64,000 nucleotides of DNA from Falsiroseomonas bella. GTDB lineage: Bacteria > Pseudomonadota > Alphaproteobacteria > Acetobacterales > Acetobacteraceae. This document shows positions 1-8,817 of the stretch, piece after piece (within the stretch, counting starts at the first letter, position 1; each line of letters begins with the position of its first letter). The DNA lies in assembly GCF_003173615.1 (NCBI RefSeq), contig NZ_QGNA01000003.1:806001-870000 (forward strand), in the 5' to 3' direction. The notes under the pieces were generated by a model. The model did not search any database. It saw only the letters and a program-made list of their open reading frames with translations, and had not been told where the DNA came from. A program made the translations under genes and the position numbers.

Positions 1-1724
1 TGACCGGCGGCGAGGGCGCGGACACCTTCCGGCTGGCAACCGGCGCGCCGGACCCTCTTCTCGGCATGCCGCGCATCACGGACTTCTCGCGCGCGGAAGG
101 CGACCGGCTGCGTATCGTGGAGCGCACCGCGGAGGCGGAGCCCTACGTCTCTCCCCCCGGCTGGTCCACCGGCGGCGGTTTCGTCAACAGCATCGTTCCC
201 TACTCCATTTCAGCCTTCCCGCACGGCGGCTGGGTGTGGATCGGCACCCTCGAGGGCAGCGCACCCACCATGGGCATGCGGCTGCTGGCCGCGGAATATG
301 ACATCATTGGCTGGCACGCAGGCTGGCTGCCGGACCCGGCAGGCGGTGGCTGGGTGCTGCTCGACCGGGACGGCGATGGCGTCTTCGGCGCCCGCGACCG
401 GGTCATCCGCTTCGACGGAGCGCCGGGCTTCGCGATCGGCGCCGACGACTTCCCCGATCTCCGCTTCTCGGCGCAGCGAGCCGGGCCGGCTGGGGAGCGC
501 CTGGTCGGCAGCGACATCATCGTGCCAGCAGACAATCCCGGTTTCGACCCCGTCCTGCCGGCCACCGACATCCTGCTTGGCGGTGCCGGCAACGACACGC
601 TGATCGGCCTCGACGGCGCGGATTTTCTCGCCGACGGGAAAGGCGCCGACATCATGATCGGTGGCGCGGGCGGCGACACCTATGTCGTGGACGATCCCGG
701 CGACATCGTTTCCGAGAAGCCGGACACCGAGCCCTTCTACATCCTGGACGACTTCGACACCGTCATCGTGTCCTTCAGCTACCGACTGCCGCGCAATGTC
801 GAGACCTTGATCCTGCGTGAAAGCGCAGAGGCGATCAAAGGCACCGGCAACGACGGCATGAACTTCCTGTTCGGGAACAGCCTCGACAACCGGCTGATGG
901 GCAGGGGGGGCTTCGACCAGCTGGACGGCGGGGCCGGGAACGACAGCCTGTTCGGCGAGGCAGGCAACGACGTCCTGTACGGCGGCGGCGGCAATGACCG
1001 CCTCGCCGGCGGCGACGGCAACGACACCGTCCGCGGGGAGGAAGGCGCAGATCGCCTGATTGGCGGCAACGGCAACGACAGCCTGATCGGCGGGGCCGGT
1101 CCGGACACGCTCGTTGGCGGCGCAGGCGCGGACACGCTGCGCGGTGGCGAAGATGATCTGGATGATGACAGCGTCGACCGGCTGTTCGGCGACCAGGGCG
1201 ACGATTTCTACATCGTCGAGGCGTCAGGCACGCGAATCCTCGAATTTGCGGGCTTCGGCGCCGACACGATCCTGGCCGACCTCGGCGAGCCCACCGTCTT
1301 CCGCATCCCGGACCATGTCGAGGGCCTGATCCTCGGCTGGCGCGTCGGCACGGGGATCGGCAATAGCGCCGACAACATCATCGAGGGGAGTTTGCGGGCA
1401 GACCGGCTGGAGGGCATGAGCGGCCAGGACACGCTGATCGGCGGCGGCGGCGCGGACACCCTCGTCGGCGGCGACCGGGCCGACCTGTTCGTCATGACAC
1501 TCCATGGCGGCGCCGACGTCATCCTCGACTTCCAGCCCGGCGTGGACCGCATCCGCTATGCGGCGGTCGATCCGCGCCTCGTGGATTTCGCCGATGTGCG
1601 GGCCGTCCTCACGGACACGGCCGAGGGCGTGCGCATCGGCAGCGTGTATTTCGGCGCGCCCACGCTCCTGCTCACGAGCGTCAGCGCCGCGAGCCTGACC
1701 GAAGGCGATTTCCTGTTCGGCTGA
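1..1724 (+). CDS. RTX-type calcium-binding repeat protein, 5' end outside window
   Basis: The reading frame is open from base 3, so the gene begins before the window and only the C-terminal 570 or so residues are visible. It carries many glycine/aspartate nonapeptides of the GGxGxDxLx type (for example GGAGNDTLIG, GGAGADTLRGG), clustered around bases 560-700, 910-1150 and 1430-1480. These form calcium-bound parallel beta-rolls in proteins exported by type I secretion. The last 60 residues have the usual non-repetitive tail ending in a short hydrophobic patch (GDFLFG), the expected uncleaved secretion signal. No catalytic domain is visible in this part, so the function is unknown. The stop lies 9 bases from the end of the convergent next gene. 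Confidence 0.85.
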   Translation, partial: TGGEGADTFRLATGAPDPLLGMPRITDFSRAEGDRLRIVERTAEAEPYVSPPGWSTGGGFVNSIVPYSISAFPHGGWVWIGTLEGSAPTMGMRLLAAEYDIIGWHAGWLPDPAGGGWVLLDRDGDGVFGARDRVIRFDGAPGFAIGADDFPDLRFSAQRAGPAGERLVGSDIIVPADNPGFDPVLPATDILLGGAGNDTLIGLDGADFLADGKGADIMIGGAGGDTYVVDDPGDIVSEKPDTEPFYILDDFDTVIVSFSYRLPRNVETLILRESAEAIKGTGNDGMNFLFGNSLDNRLMGRGGFDQLDGGAGNDSLFGEAGNDVLYGGGGNDRLAGGDGNDTVRGEEGADRLIGGNGNDSLIGGAGPDTLVGGAGADTLRGGEDDLDDDSVDRLFGDQGDDFYIVEASGTRILEFAGFGADTILADLGEPTVFRIPDHVEGLILGWRVGTGIGNSADNIIEGSLRADRLEGMSGQDTLIGGGGADTLVGGDRADLFVMTLHGGADVILDFQPGVDRIRYAAVDPRLVDFADVRAVLTDTAEGVRIGSVYFGAPTLLLTSVSAASLTEGDFLFG

Positions 1725-1733
1725 CGGCCGCCC

Positions 1734-2351
1734 TCACGCCACGAAGACGTCGAACTCCGCGCGCTGACCGCCATCCACGGGCGTCACGCGCGCCATCAGC
1801 AGCGCGCGGCTTTCGGGCGCAACGCGCCGCAGCAGCCCGTCCGTCTCGTTGCGCGGCTCGCCCGGGAAATAGACCTGCGTGGTCAGCCCCGCCCCGCCGC
1901 CCGCCGGCTGCGCGCGCAGATGGATGTGCGGGGTGCGGCCGGGATAGAGGCCGGGGCGGATCGTGCGGAAGGCGTAGCGCCCCGCGCCGTCGGCCACGGC
2001 GCGGCCATAGCCCTGGAAGCCGGAATCGCGCTGCGCCTGGCGCGGGTCGCGGGGATGCAGGTAGATGCCCTGCGCATCCGCCTGCCAGATCTCGATCACG
2101 GCGCCCGCCAGCCCGGAACCATCCGCGCTGCGCACGACGCCGGTCAGCAGCAGCGGGATGCCGCGCGCCGGCGCGGCCTGCCCCGCCACGCGCAGCAGGT
2201 CGGCATCGGCGTCCGCGGGGATCGCGGCCGGGTAGTAGGGCCCCTCCGCCTGGCGCGGCGTGCGCAGCCCCTGGGCCTGGGCGGGCAGCGCGGCCAGCGC
2301 CGGCATGACCAGCAGGGAACGGCGCAGCAGGGCGGGGCGCGAGAGAATCAT
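1734..2351 (-). CDS. secreted intradiol ring-cleavage dioxygenase-like protein
   Basis: 205 residues. The N-terminus (MILSRPALLRRSLLVMPALAALPAQAQG) is a signal peptide with an A-Q-A cleavage region. The mature part resembles the catalytic core of catechol/protocatechuate intradiol dioxygenases: TPRQAEGPYYP near the start, then GAVIEIWQADAQGIY, then RTIRPGLYPGRTPHIHLR, which supplies the ligand tyrosine and the paired histidines (H-x-H) that bind non-haem Fe(III). It is shorter than true protocatechuate dioxygenase subunits and is exported, like the extracellular intradiol-like proteins known in many bacteria. The aromatic substrate cannot be inferred, and no ring-cleavage pathway genes are adjacent. 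The start is the ATG directly before the signal peptide. Confidence 0.8.
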   Translation of the reverse strand: MILSRPALLRRSLLVMPALAALPAQAQGLRTPRQAEGPYYPAAIPADADADLLRVAGQAAPARGIPLLLTGVVRSADGSGLAGAVIEIWQADAQGIYLHPRDPRQAQRDSGFQGYGRAVADGAGRYAFRTIRPGLYPGRTPHIHLRAQPAGGGAGLTTQVYFPGEPRNETDGLLRRVAPESRALLMARVTPVDGGQRAEFDVFVA

Positions 2352-2450
2352 GCCGGCATCTGCCGTGCCGCGGCACGCCAGGGCAAGTGACGAAACGTGG
2401 CGCCATGTCGGCGGGCAACCCGCGGCGCGGCGGCGTGCTATGGTTGCGCG

Positions 2451-2993
2451 ATGAAGCGACGCCTTCTTCCCCTGCTGCTCCTGCTCGGCGCCTGCTCGGT
2501 GGATCCGACGACGGGCTACCTGTTCGGCATCGGCGATCCGGTGCGCGGCGCGGCGCTGTCGGCGCCGGTGCGGCTTGGCAACACCGCGCACCTCGCGGGC
2601 GATCCTGTGGCGGCGGCGCGCGGCGTGATCCTGCTGGAGTTCATCGACGACTCCTTCCGCACGGACCCGCTCTACATGCACGACGTCTCGCCGGCGAACC
2701 AGCAGATCATCCGCCGCGGTCGGGACGAGATGCGCGCGGCCGTCGGCATCGCGCCGAACGCGCCCGCCGGCCCGCTGATGGCGCAGCTGCGCGACTTCGC
2801 GAATGCGCTGGAAGCCGGCAGCCTCGCCCGCGCGGAGGCGGCGCTCAGCGGCCCGATGTTCCCCCTCGGCGCGGAGGCCACGTTGCAGCGGCTGCGCACC
2901 CTGCCCCGGCTGCCGCGCGTGAGCGAGGCAGCCGGCGCGGCGGCCAACGAGATCAACCGCCTCGACAGCCGCCGCAGCACGATCGGCGGCTGA
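2451..2993 (+). CDS. putative lipoprotein of unknown function
   Basis: 180 residues beginning MKRRLLPLLLLLGAC, a clear lipoprotein signal with lipobox LLGAC, so the mature protein would start at Cys15 and be lipid-anchored. The remainder is largely helical, soluble-looking and rich in Ala/Arg/Leu, with no motif I recognise. It is transcribed alone, divergent from the dioxygenase-like gene and converging on serA 12 bases away. The upstream ATG of the same frame at 2397 would put charged residues before the signal peptide and is unlikely. Function unknown. Confidence 0.75.
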   Translation: MKRRLLPLLLLLGACSVDPTTGYLFGIGDPVRGAALSAPVRLGNTAHLAGDPVAAARGVILLEFIDDSFRTDPLYMHDVSPANQQIIRRGRDEMRAAVGIAPNAPAGPLMAQLRDFANALEAGSLARAEAALSGPMFPLGAEATLQRLRTLPRLPRVSEAAGAAANEINRLDSRRSTIGG

Positions 2994-3005
2994 CGCCGCC
3001 GCCGT

Positions 3006-4592
3006 TCAGAAGGCCAGCGGCACCGCGCGCACCACCAGCGGCAGCCCGCGCACCGTCTCCAGCACGCCGGCCGGCAACGGGCCGTCCAGCCCGACCAGGC
3101 AGATCGCATCGCCCCCAGGTGCGGTGCGGCCGAGATGGAAGGTGGCGATGTTCACCCCCGCTTCCGACAGCGTCATGCCGAAGCGGCCGATGAATCCCGG
3201 CCTGTCCTGGTTCGTCACGTAGAGCATGTGCGGCGCGAAATCGGCCTCCACCGCGATGCCCTTGATCTCCACCAGGCGCGGCTTGCCGGTTCCGACCAGC
3301 GTGCCCGTCACGCTGCGCGGCCCGCCTTCCGTCACGACCGTGACGCGCAACAGCGTGACATAGTCGCCGCTGCGCTCATGCACCGTCTCCGCCACCTCGA
3401 TGCCGCGTTGCTGCGCGAGCACAGGGGCGTTGACCATGTTCACCGCGCCCGAGATCGGCGTCAGCACGCCGGCCAGCGCCGCGGCCGTCAGCGGCCGCCG
3501 GTTCAGCTCCGCCGCCTGGCCTTCGTATTCCACGCGGATCGCCTTGATCGAGGCGTCCTGCGCCACCGTCAGCTGCCCGGCCATGGAGCCAAGCAGCCGC
3601 GCGAGTTCCATATAGGGCTTGAGGCGCGGCGCTTCCTCCGCCGTCACGGACGGCATGTTGATGGCGTTGGAGACGGCGCCGGTGAGCAGAAAATCCGACA
3701 TCTGCTCGGCGACCTGCAGCGCGACATTCTCCTGCGCCTCGGTCGTCGCCGCGCCGAGATGCGGCGTGCAGACCACGTTCTCCAGCGTGAAGAGCGGGCT
3801 GTCGGTGGCGGGCTCCGTCTCGAACACATCCAGCGCGGCGCCGGCCAGGTGTCCGGACTGCAGCGCCTCGAACAACGCCTGCTCGTCCACCAGCCCGCCG
3901 CGGGCGCAGTTGATCAGCCGCGCCCCCTTCTTCATGGCGAAGATCCGCTCGCGCGAGAGGATGTTCCGCGTCTGCTCGGTATAGGGTGCGTGCAGCGTGA
4001 TGATGTCGGCGCGCGCGATCAGCGCGTCCAGCTCCACCTTCTCCACGCCGAGCTCGACCGCCCGCTTCTCCGACAGGAAGGGATCGAAGGCGATCACCTT
4101 CATGCGCAGCCCGTTGGCGCGGTCCGCGACGATCGAGCCGATGTTGCCGCAGCCGACGAGTCCCAGCGTCTTGCCCGTCAGCTCCACGCCCATGAAGCGG
4201 TTCTTCTCCCACTTCCCGGCCTTGGTGGAGGCCGATGCCTCCGGGATCTGGCGCGCCAGAGCGAACATCATCGCAATGGCGTGCTCGGCGGTGGTGATCG
4301 CGTTGCCGAAGGGCGTGTTCATCACCACGACGCCGCGCGCGGTGGCGCTGGTGATGTCGACGTTGTCCACGCCGATGCCGGCGCGACCGACCACGCGCAG
4401 CCTCGGCGCGGCCTCGATCAGCTCGCGCGTGACCTTCGTCGCGCTGCGCACCGCGAGGCCATCGTATTCGCCGATGATCTCCCGGATTTCCGCGGGCTTC
4501 AGGCCGGGCTTGAAGTCCACATCCAGGCCGCGGTCCCGGAAGATCTGGACGGCGGCGGGCGAGAGCTTGTCGGAGATGAGGACGCGCGGCAT
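3006..4592 (-). CDS. serA: D-3-phosphoglycerate dehydrogenase
   Basis: 528 residues, the length of the long (type 1) PGDH. It oxidises 3-phosphoglycerate with NAD+ in the first step of serine synthesis. Visible features: substrate-domain start [15 protein letters not shown]-binding loop GLVGCGNIGS at about 144-153, catalytic Arg in NCARGGLVDE, catalytic His in HLGAATTEAQ, an intervening ASB-type domain and a C-terminal ACT domain (LYVTNQDRPGFIGRFG) that usually gives serine feedback control. The start codon overlaps the serC stop (TGATG), so the two are translationally coupled and serC-serA form an operon. Confidence 0.96.
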   Translation of the reverse strand: MPRVLISDKLSPAAVQIFRDRGLDVDFKPGLKPAEIREIIGEYDGLAVRSATKVTRELIEAAPRLRVVGRAGIGVDNVDITSATARGVVVMNTPFGNAITTAEHAIAMMFALARQIPEASASTKAGKWEKNRFMGVELTGKTLGLVGCGNIGSIVADRANGLRMKVIAFDPFLSEKRAVELGVEKVELDALIARADIITLHAPYTEQTRNILSRERIFAMKKGARLINCARGGLVDEQALFEALQSGHLAGAALDVFETEPATDSPLFTLENVVCTPHLGAATTEAQENVALQVAEQMSDFLLTGAVSNAINMPSVTAEEAPRLKPYMELARLLGSMAGQLTVAQDASIKAIRVEYEGQAAELNRRPLTAAALAGVLTPISGAVNMVNAPVLAQQRGIEVAETVHERSGDYVTLLRVTVVTEGGPRSVTGTLVGTGKPRLVEIKGIAVEADFAPHMLYVTNQDRPGFIGRFGMTLSEAGVNIATFHLGRTAPGGDAICLVGLDGPLPAGVLETVRGLPLVVRAVPLAF

Positions 4593-5764
4593 CAGGCAGC
4601 CACCTTCTGCTCGGCCTCGACGCGGGAAAACGCCCAGTCGAGCCAGGGGAGCAGCGCGGCGATGTCGGCGGTCTCCACCGTGGCGCCGCCCCAGATGCGC
4701 AGGCCCGGCGGCGCATCGCGATAGGCTGCGGCGTCCAGCGCCACGCCTTCCTTCTCCAGGATGGAAGACAGCTTCTTCGCCGCGGCGGCCTGCCCCTCGG
4801 CATCCAGCGCGGTGAACCAAGGCGCGACGATCTTCAGGCAGATCGAGGTGCAGGAGCGCGTGGCCGGAACCTCCGCGAGGAAGTCCACCCAGGGCGTCTT
4901 AGCCACCCAGGCGGCGATAGCGGCCAGGTTGCCCTCGCTGCGCGCGACCAGGCCCTTCAGCCCGCCCACGCCTTCCGCCCAGCGCAGCCCGTCCAGCGCA
5001 TCCTCGACGCAGAGCATGGACGGCGTGTTGATCGTCTCGCCCTTGAAGATCCCTTCGTTGATCTTCCCGTCCTTGGTCATCCGGAAGATCTTCGGCATCG
5101 GCCAGGTCGGCTTGTAGGACTCGAGCCGCGCCACCGCGCGCGGCGACAGCGCCAGCATCCCATGCGCCGCCTCGCCCCCGAGCACCTTCTGCCAGGACCA
5201 GGTCACGACATCGAGCTTGTGCCAGGGCAGGTCCATCGCGAAGGCCGCGCTCGTCGCGTCGCAGATCGCGAGCCCCTCGCGGTCGTCGCGGATGAAGTCG
5301 GCATCCGGCAGCCGCACACCGCTCGTCGTGCCGTTCCACACGAAGACCACGTCCCGATCCGGCGAGACCTGCGCGAGATCCGGCAGCTTGCCGTAGCCGG
5401 CGGAGATCACCTTCGCATCGGCAAGCTTGAGCTGCTTCGTGACATCCGTCGCCCAGTCCTTCGAGAAGCTCTCCCAGGCCAGGATGTCCACACCCCTGGA
5501 CCCCAGCAACGACCAGAGCGCCATCTCCACCGCGCCGGTGTCGGAGGCCGGCACGATGCCGAGCCGCCAATCGGCCGGCATGCCGAGGATCGCCTTCGAT
5601 CGCTCGATCACCTCGACCAGTTTGGCCTTGGGATCCTTGGCCCGATGACTGCGCCCGAGCAGCGCGCCGGAAAGCGCCTCCAGCGTCCAGCCGGGACGCT
5701 TGGCGCAGGGACCGGAGGAGAAACGGGGATTGGCCGGACGGATGTCCGGTTTCGCGTGCGACAT
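4592..5764 (-). CDS. serC: phosphoserine aminotransferase
   Basis: 390 residues. This PLP-dependent class V aminotransferase converts 3-phosphohydroxypyruvate and glutamate to phosphoserine, the second step of serine synthesis. The sequence opens with [15 protein letters not shown], typical of the alphaproteobacterial/archaeal-type SerC. The Schiff-base lysine is K193 in [15 protein letters not shown] and the C-terminal part holds [13 protein letters not shown]. It is first in the serC-serA operon, sharing a TGATG junction with serA. The start ATG is preceded by GGAAGGGAGCTTC, a good ribosome-binding region that may also sit in a leader hairpin. Confidence 0.95.
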   Translation of the reverse strand: MSHAKPDIRPANPRFSSGPCAKRPGWTLEALSGALLGRSHRAKDPKAKLVEVIERSKAILGMPADWRLGIVPASDTGAVEMALWSLLGSRGVDILAWESFSKDWATDVTKQLKLADAKVISAGYGKLPDLAQVSPDRDVVFVWNGTTSGVRLPDADFIRDDREGLAICDATSAAFAMDLPWHKLDVVTWSWQKVLGGEAAHGMLALSPRAVARLESYKPTWPMPKIFRMTKDGKINEGIFKGETINTPSMLCVEDALDGLRWAEGVGGLKGLVARSEGNLAAIAAWVAKTPWVDFLAEVPATRSCTSICLKIVAPWFTALDAEGQAAAAKKLSSILEKEGVALDAAAYRDAPPGLRIWGGATVETADIAALLPWLDWAFSRVEAEQKVAA

Positions 5765-5815
5765 ATGAAGCTCCCTTCCAGAAGCTGATGCGCCCCGGTG
5801 GGGGGGCGTGGCCCG
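5765..5815 (-). promoter_or_regulatory. candidate structured leader immediately upstream of serC
   Basis: Read on the minus strand, the last 50 bases before the serC start hold two consecutive potential hairpins. One is a GC stem, CGCCCC pairing with GGGGCG. The second pairs AGCTTC-like arms around GGAAGG, which includes the Shine-Dalgarno sequence. A conserved two-hairpin 'serC' RNA motif directly before serC is known from alphaproteobacteria; whether this is a member is inference from position and shape only. The rest of the 228-base divergent gap to 5993 shows nothing else I can name. Confidence 0.3.
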
Positions 5816-5992
5816 CCGCGAGGCTTAGCCGCCTGCCTCCCGTGCCGCAAGCGGCTGCGTCCGCCGCAACCCATCCGCTTGCACCCCGTTATGGCGGGGA
5901 ACGCGACGCCCGGAGGAACGGACGACCGGGCCCCGGCAGCGACGCCCATGCGGTGCGTCGCCAGTCACCCCAAGCGGAAGGAAGAAGGCTTC

Positions 5993-6157
5993 ATGCTGAC
6001 CTGGGCCATCATCGCCCTCGTGATCGCGCTGATTGCCGGCGCGCTGGGCTTCACCGGCGTCGCCGCGGCGGCCGGCAGCGTCGCCAAGATCCTGTTCGGC
6101 CTCTTCCTGGCGATCGCGATCATCCTGTTCCTGCTGAGCCTGTTCGCCGTCGCGTGA
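5993..6157 (+). CDS. DUF1328-type small membrane protein
   Basis: 54 residues: [20 protein letters not shown], then a small Ala/Gly turn, then a second hydrophobic helix ending FLLSLFAVA. Two transmembrane segments and the [19 protein letters not shown] signature match the DUF1328/YtjA family of short inner-membrane proteins, often stress-induced and of unknown role. The start follows GGAAGAAGG with good spacing; the longer frame from 5798 has no membrane-protein character. It stands alone, divergent from serC and converging on the tdt gene 10 bases away. Confidence 0.85.
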   Translation: MLTWAIIALVIALIAGALGFTGVAAAAGSVAKILFGLFLAIAIILFLLSLFAVA

Positions 6158-6167
6158 CGGCTGCGCA

Positions 6168-7112
6168 TCACTCCGGGCGGTAGAAGGCGCCGGCGCGCGC
6201 CGCCAGCGCGGTGCGCCATGTCACCCAGCCGGTCAGCAGCGTCGCGAAGGCCAGCGCGGGCCAGCAGAGCCAGGGCGGGAAGCGCAGCGTCATCAGCATG
6301 ATGGCGAAGGCCGCTGAGGGGAAGGTCGTGCCCCACCAGGCCATGCCGAAGGGGATCCGCGCGATCTCCCCGGCCATGGCGAGCAGCACGGCCACCAGCA
6401 GCAGCGCGACGCCTGCCAGCGCCAGGGCGGGGCCGAAGGGAGTGCCGGTGAGCGCCGCCACCGCCACCGCGCCGACGGCCGGCGGCGCCACCAGGATCAC
6501 CAGGCTCGGCACCAGCGGCAGCGGCAGCGCCGGGCCGGCGAACAGGCGGTAGAGCAGCAGCGGCAGCACCGCCAGCCACAGCAGCAGCCCGATGCCGAAC
6601 ATCATCCAGGACATGTGATGGAAGCCCATCGCCACGCCGAAGACCGGCGCGAGGATGTTGCCCACGAGCGGAATCAGCAGCGGCGGCGCGATCATCGCCG
6701 GATCGCCCCGCCCGCTCAGCACGCGACGCAGCAGCAGCATCGCGACCAGCAGATGCACCGCCACCGCGATGCTCCACAGCGCCGCGCCGAGGCCCGGCGC
6801 ATGCGGGAAGGCCGCGGCGGCGAGGATCATCAGCCCGATCGTCGGCGCCGCGGCGAAGGAGACGCGGACGGGATGCCCGATCTCCTCGATCACCGATTCC
6901 GGGTGGTGCAGCAGCCGCGCGACCTGCAGCGCGACCACGCCGATCCAGACCAGCGCCGTCAGCAGCAGCAGCGCCTCCCCGATCGCCGCGGGCGCGCCAA
7001 GCAGCGCATGCGCCTGCCGCCAGGCGAGGCCGACGCCGCCAAGGCCCATCGGCATCGCCAGCAGCGGCAGCGGCAGATGCGCGAGCGTCGGCCGCGATGC
7101 GGCGTGGGTCAT
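6168..7112 (-). CDS. TDT-family (TehA/SLAC1-like) transporter
   Basis: 314 residues and about ten hydrophobic segments. LPLPLLAMPMGLGGVGLAW near the N-terminus, HPVRVSFAAAPTIGLM, and PPLLIPLVGNILAPVFG are hallmarks of the tellurite-resistance/dicarboxylate transporter family (voltage-dependent anion channel fold; TehA, Mae1, SLAC1). The substrate is not predictable; family members move organic acids, chloride or other anions through the inner membrane. It is last in the folP-glmM-thiD-phzF-tdt operon. I chose the ATG at 7112; a TTG at 7121 would overlap the phzF stop as TTGA and add three residues. Confidence 0.85.
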   Translation of the reverse strand: MTHAASRPTLAHLPLPLLAMPMGLGGVGLAWRQAHALLGAPAAIGEALLLLTALVWIGVVALQVARLLHHPESVIEEIGHPVRVSFAAAPTIGLMILAAAAFPHAPGLGAALWSIAVAVHLLVAMLLLRRVLSGRGDPAMIAPPLLIPLVGNILAPVFGVAMGFHHMSWMMFGIGLLLWLAVLPLLLYRLFAGPALPLPLVPSLVILVAPPAVGAVAVAALTGTPFGPALALAGVALLLVAVLLAMAGEIARIPFGMAWWGTTFPSAAFAIMLMTLRFPPWLCWPALAFATLLTGWVTWRTALAARAGAFYRPE

Positions 7113-7117
7113 GGCCG

Positions 7118-7999
7118 TCAAAGGAACGCCTCGCCTTCCATGACCTTCACGCAGCCGCCGCCGACGGTGGAGCGGATGCCGTCGGCCGCGCGATGCGCGG
7201 TGCTGCGCAGCAGGCTCGGCCGCCCCATCTCGACGCCCTGCACGATGTCCCAGGCACCGCGGTCCGCGCCCGAGAGATGCAGGAGCGTCGCGGCGAGCGC
7301 GACCGCCGCGCTGCCCGTCGCCGCATCCTCCTTCACGCCGAGCCCGCCGCCGAACATGCGCGCGCGCAGAGCCGCGCCATCGCGGGCATAGAGATAGATC
7401 GCCAGCCGCTTCGCCACCTGCGGCATCGCGGCCATCACGCGCTGGAACTCGGCATCCGCGGGCGCCGCGCGGGTCAGCGCATCCGGCGTCACCTCCATCA
7501 GCACGAAGGGATTGCCGACCGAGGCGACGACCGGTCGGTGGTTTTCGGTCACCACCTCCCAGGGCTCGAGGCCGGCGCAGGGCGCAAGCTGCACGGGCGT
7601 GAACTCCGCGCCGAGCGAGAGCGGCTGCGGCGCCGCGATGTCGGCCTGCGTCACGGCGCCCGCGGCGTCGCGCGCGATGCGGATCTCGACGCGGCCCGCG
7701 ATCTCCTCGAAGCGCAGCAGGTCACCGCCTCTTTCGGACGCGATCACGTAGCCGGTGCCGACATTCGGATGACCGGCGAAGGGCATCTCCACCTTCGGCG
7801 TGAAGATGCGCACCCGCGCGGTGTTTTCCGCGCGTTCCGGGGGCAGCACGAAGGTCGTCTCGCTGAGGTTGAACTCGGCGGCCAGCGCCTGCATCTCGGC
7901 GTCGCTCATCCCCCGCGCATCGGGAAAGACGGCCAGCGGGTTGCCGCCGAAGCGCGTGTCGGTGAACACGTCCAGCGTGACGAAGCGGTACTTTCTCAC
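7118..7999 (-). CDS. PhzF family isomerase/epimerase-like protein
   Basis: 293 residues starting RKYRFVTLDVFTDTRFGGNPLAVFPDA, the diagnostic PhzF N-terminus, with catalytic Glu in FNLSETTFVLPP and the later GHPNVGTGYV and EDAATGSAAVALAA segments. The fold is like diaminopimelate epimerase; in phenazine producers PhzF isomerises a cyclohexadiene acid, but most members, this one included, have no known substrate and no phenazine genes nearby. The start is a GTG whose last two bases lie in the thiD stop (GTGA overlap), so translation is coupled to thiD. Confidence 0.88.
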   Translation of the reverse strand: MRKYRFVTLDVFTDTRFGGNPLAVFPDARGMSDAEMQALAAEFNLSETTFVLPPERAENTARVRIFTPKVEMPFAGHPNVGTGYVIASERGGDLLRFEEIAGRVEIRIARDAAGAVTQADIAAPQPLSLGAEFTPVQLAPCAGLEPWEVVTENHRPVVASVGNPFVLMEVTPDALTRAAPADAEFQRVMAAMPQVAKRLAIYLYARDGAALRARMFGGGLGVKEDAATGSAAVALAATLLHLSGADRGAWDIVQGVEMGRPSLLRSTAHRAADGIRSTVGGGCVKVMEGEAFL

Positions 8000-8817
8000 G
8001 ACAGGCCCTCGACGCGGGAAGGATCCACGGTGACGCCATGGCCGAGCGGACCATGCCCGGCGCCGAAGCCCGGCGCGGCCAGCATCGCCGCGCGCACATA
8101 GGCACGCGCGCGGATCACCGCGTCGCGCAGCGCCATGCCCTGCGCCAGGCCGCAGGCCAACGCGGACGCCAGGGTGCAGCCCGTACCATGGGTGTGCCGC
8201 GTCTCGAGCCGCGCGCTCTCGAAAACTTCCGTGCCGTCCTGCGTCGCGAGCAGGTCGGTCAGCACCGCGCCGCTGCCATGCCCGCCCTTCAGCAGCACCG
8301 CGCGCACGCCCATCGCCAGCAGCGTCTCCGCCGCCCGATGCATCCCCGCCACATCGCCGATGGCGACGCCCGACAGCGCCTCCGCTTCGGGGATGTTCGG
8401 CGTGATCACGGCGACCATCGGCAGCACGCGCGCGCGCAACGTCGCCACCGCTTCGGGTGCGAGCAGCGGATGCCCGCCCTTCGCCACCATCACCGGATCG
8501 GCGACCAGCGGGATGCCCGGCCCGAATTCCGCCAGCGCGTCGCACACCGCGTCGATCGTCGCGCTGTCGGCCAGCATGCCGGTCTTGATCGCATCCGCGC
8601 CGAGGTCCTGCAGCACCACGCGGATCTGCAGCCGGATGAAGTCGGGCGGCACGCCCATCACGCCATGCACGCCGAGCGTGTTCTGCGCGGTCAGCGCGGT
8701 GATCGCCGTCATCGCGAAGCCGCCGAGCGCCGTCACGGCCTTGATGTCCGCCTGGATGCCCGCCCCGCCGCCGGAATCCGATCCGGCGCAGACGAGAACC
8801 CTCCCGGAAGGAGCCAT
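7996..8817 (-). CDS. thiD: hydroxymethylpyrimidine/phosphomethylpyrimidine kinase
   Basis: 273 residues, the usual ThiD length. It phosphorylates HMP and HMP-phosphate to HMP-PP for thiamine synthesis. Motifs: N-terminal VLVCAGSDSGGGAGIQADIK (substrate/ATP site), TALTAQNTLGV, DPVMVAKGG, and the ribokinase-family anion hole with catalytic Asp-region THGTGCTLASALA. The start ATG overlaps the glmM stop (TGATG) and the stop overlaps the GTG of phzF. No TPP riboswitch is visible here; the gene appears driven from upstream of folP. Confidence 0.95.
   Translation of the reverse strand: MAPSGRVLVCAGSDSGGGAGIQADIKAVTALGGFAMTAITALTAQNTLGVHGVMGVPPDFIRLQIRVVLQDLGADAIKTGMLADSATIDAVCDALAEFGPGIPLVADPVMVAKGGHPLLAPEAVATLRARVLPMVAVITPNIPEAEALSGVAIGDVAGMHRAAETLLAMGVRAVLLKGGHGSGAVLTDLLATQDGTEVFESARLETRHTHGTGCTLASALACGLAQGMALRDAVIRARAYVRAAMLAAPGFGAGHGPLGHGVTVDPSRVEGLS

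Noticed and set aside
3135-4724. 529-codon plus-strand frame opposite serA
   Set aside because: serA is unmistakable; this frame is its GC-driven antisense shadow.
7118-7999. Phenazine biosynthesis gene
   Set aside because: PhzF family membership is clear, but no other phenazine genes are present and most PhzF-like proteins are unrelated to phenazines.
7996-8817. TPP riboswitch for thiD
   Set aside because: thiD starts inside the glmM stop within an operon; no leader space or conserved thi-box sequence exists.
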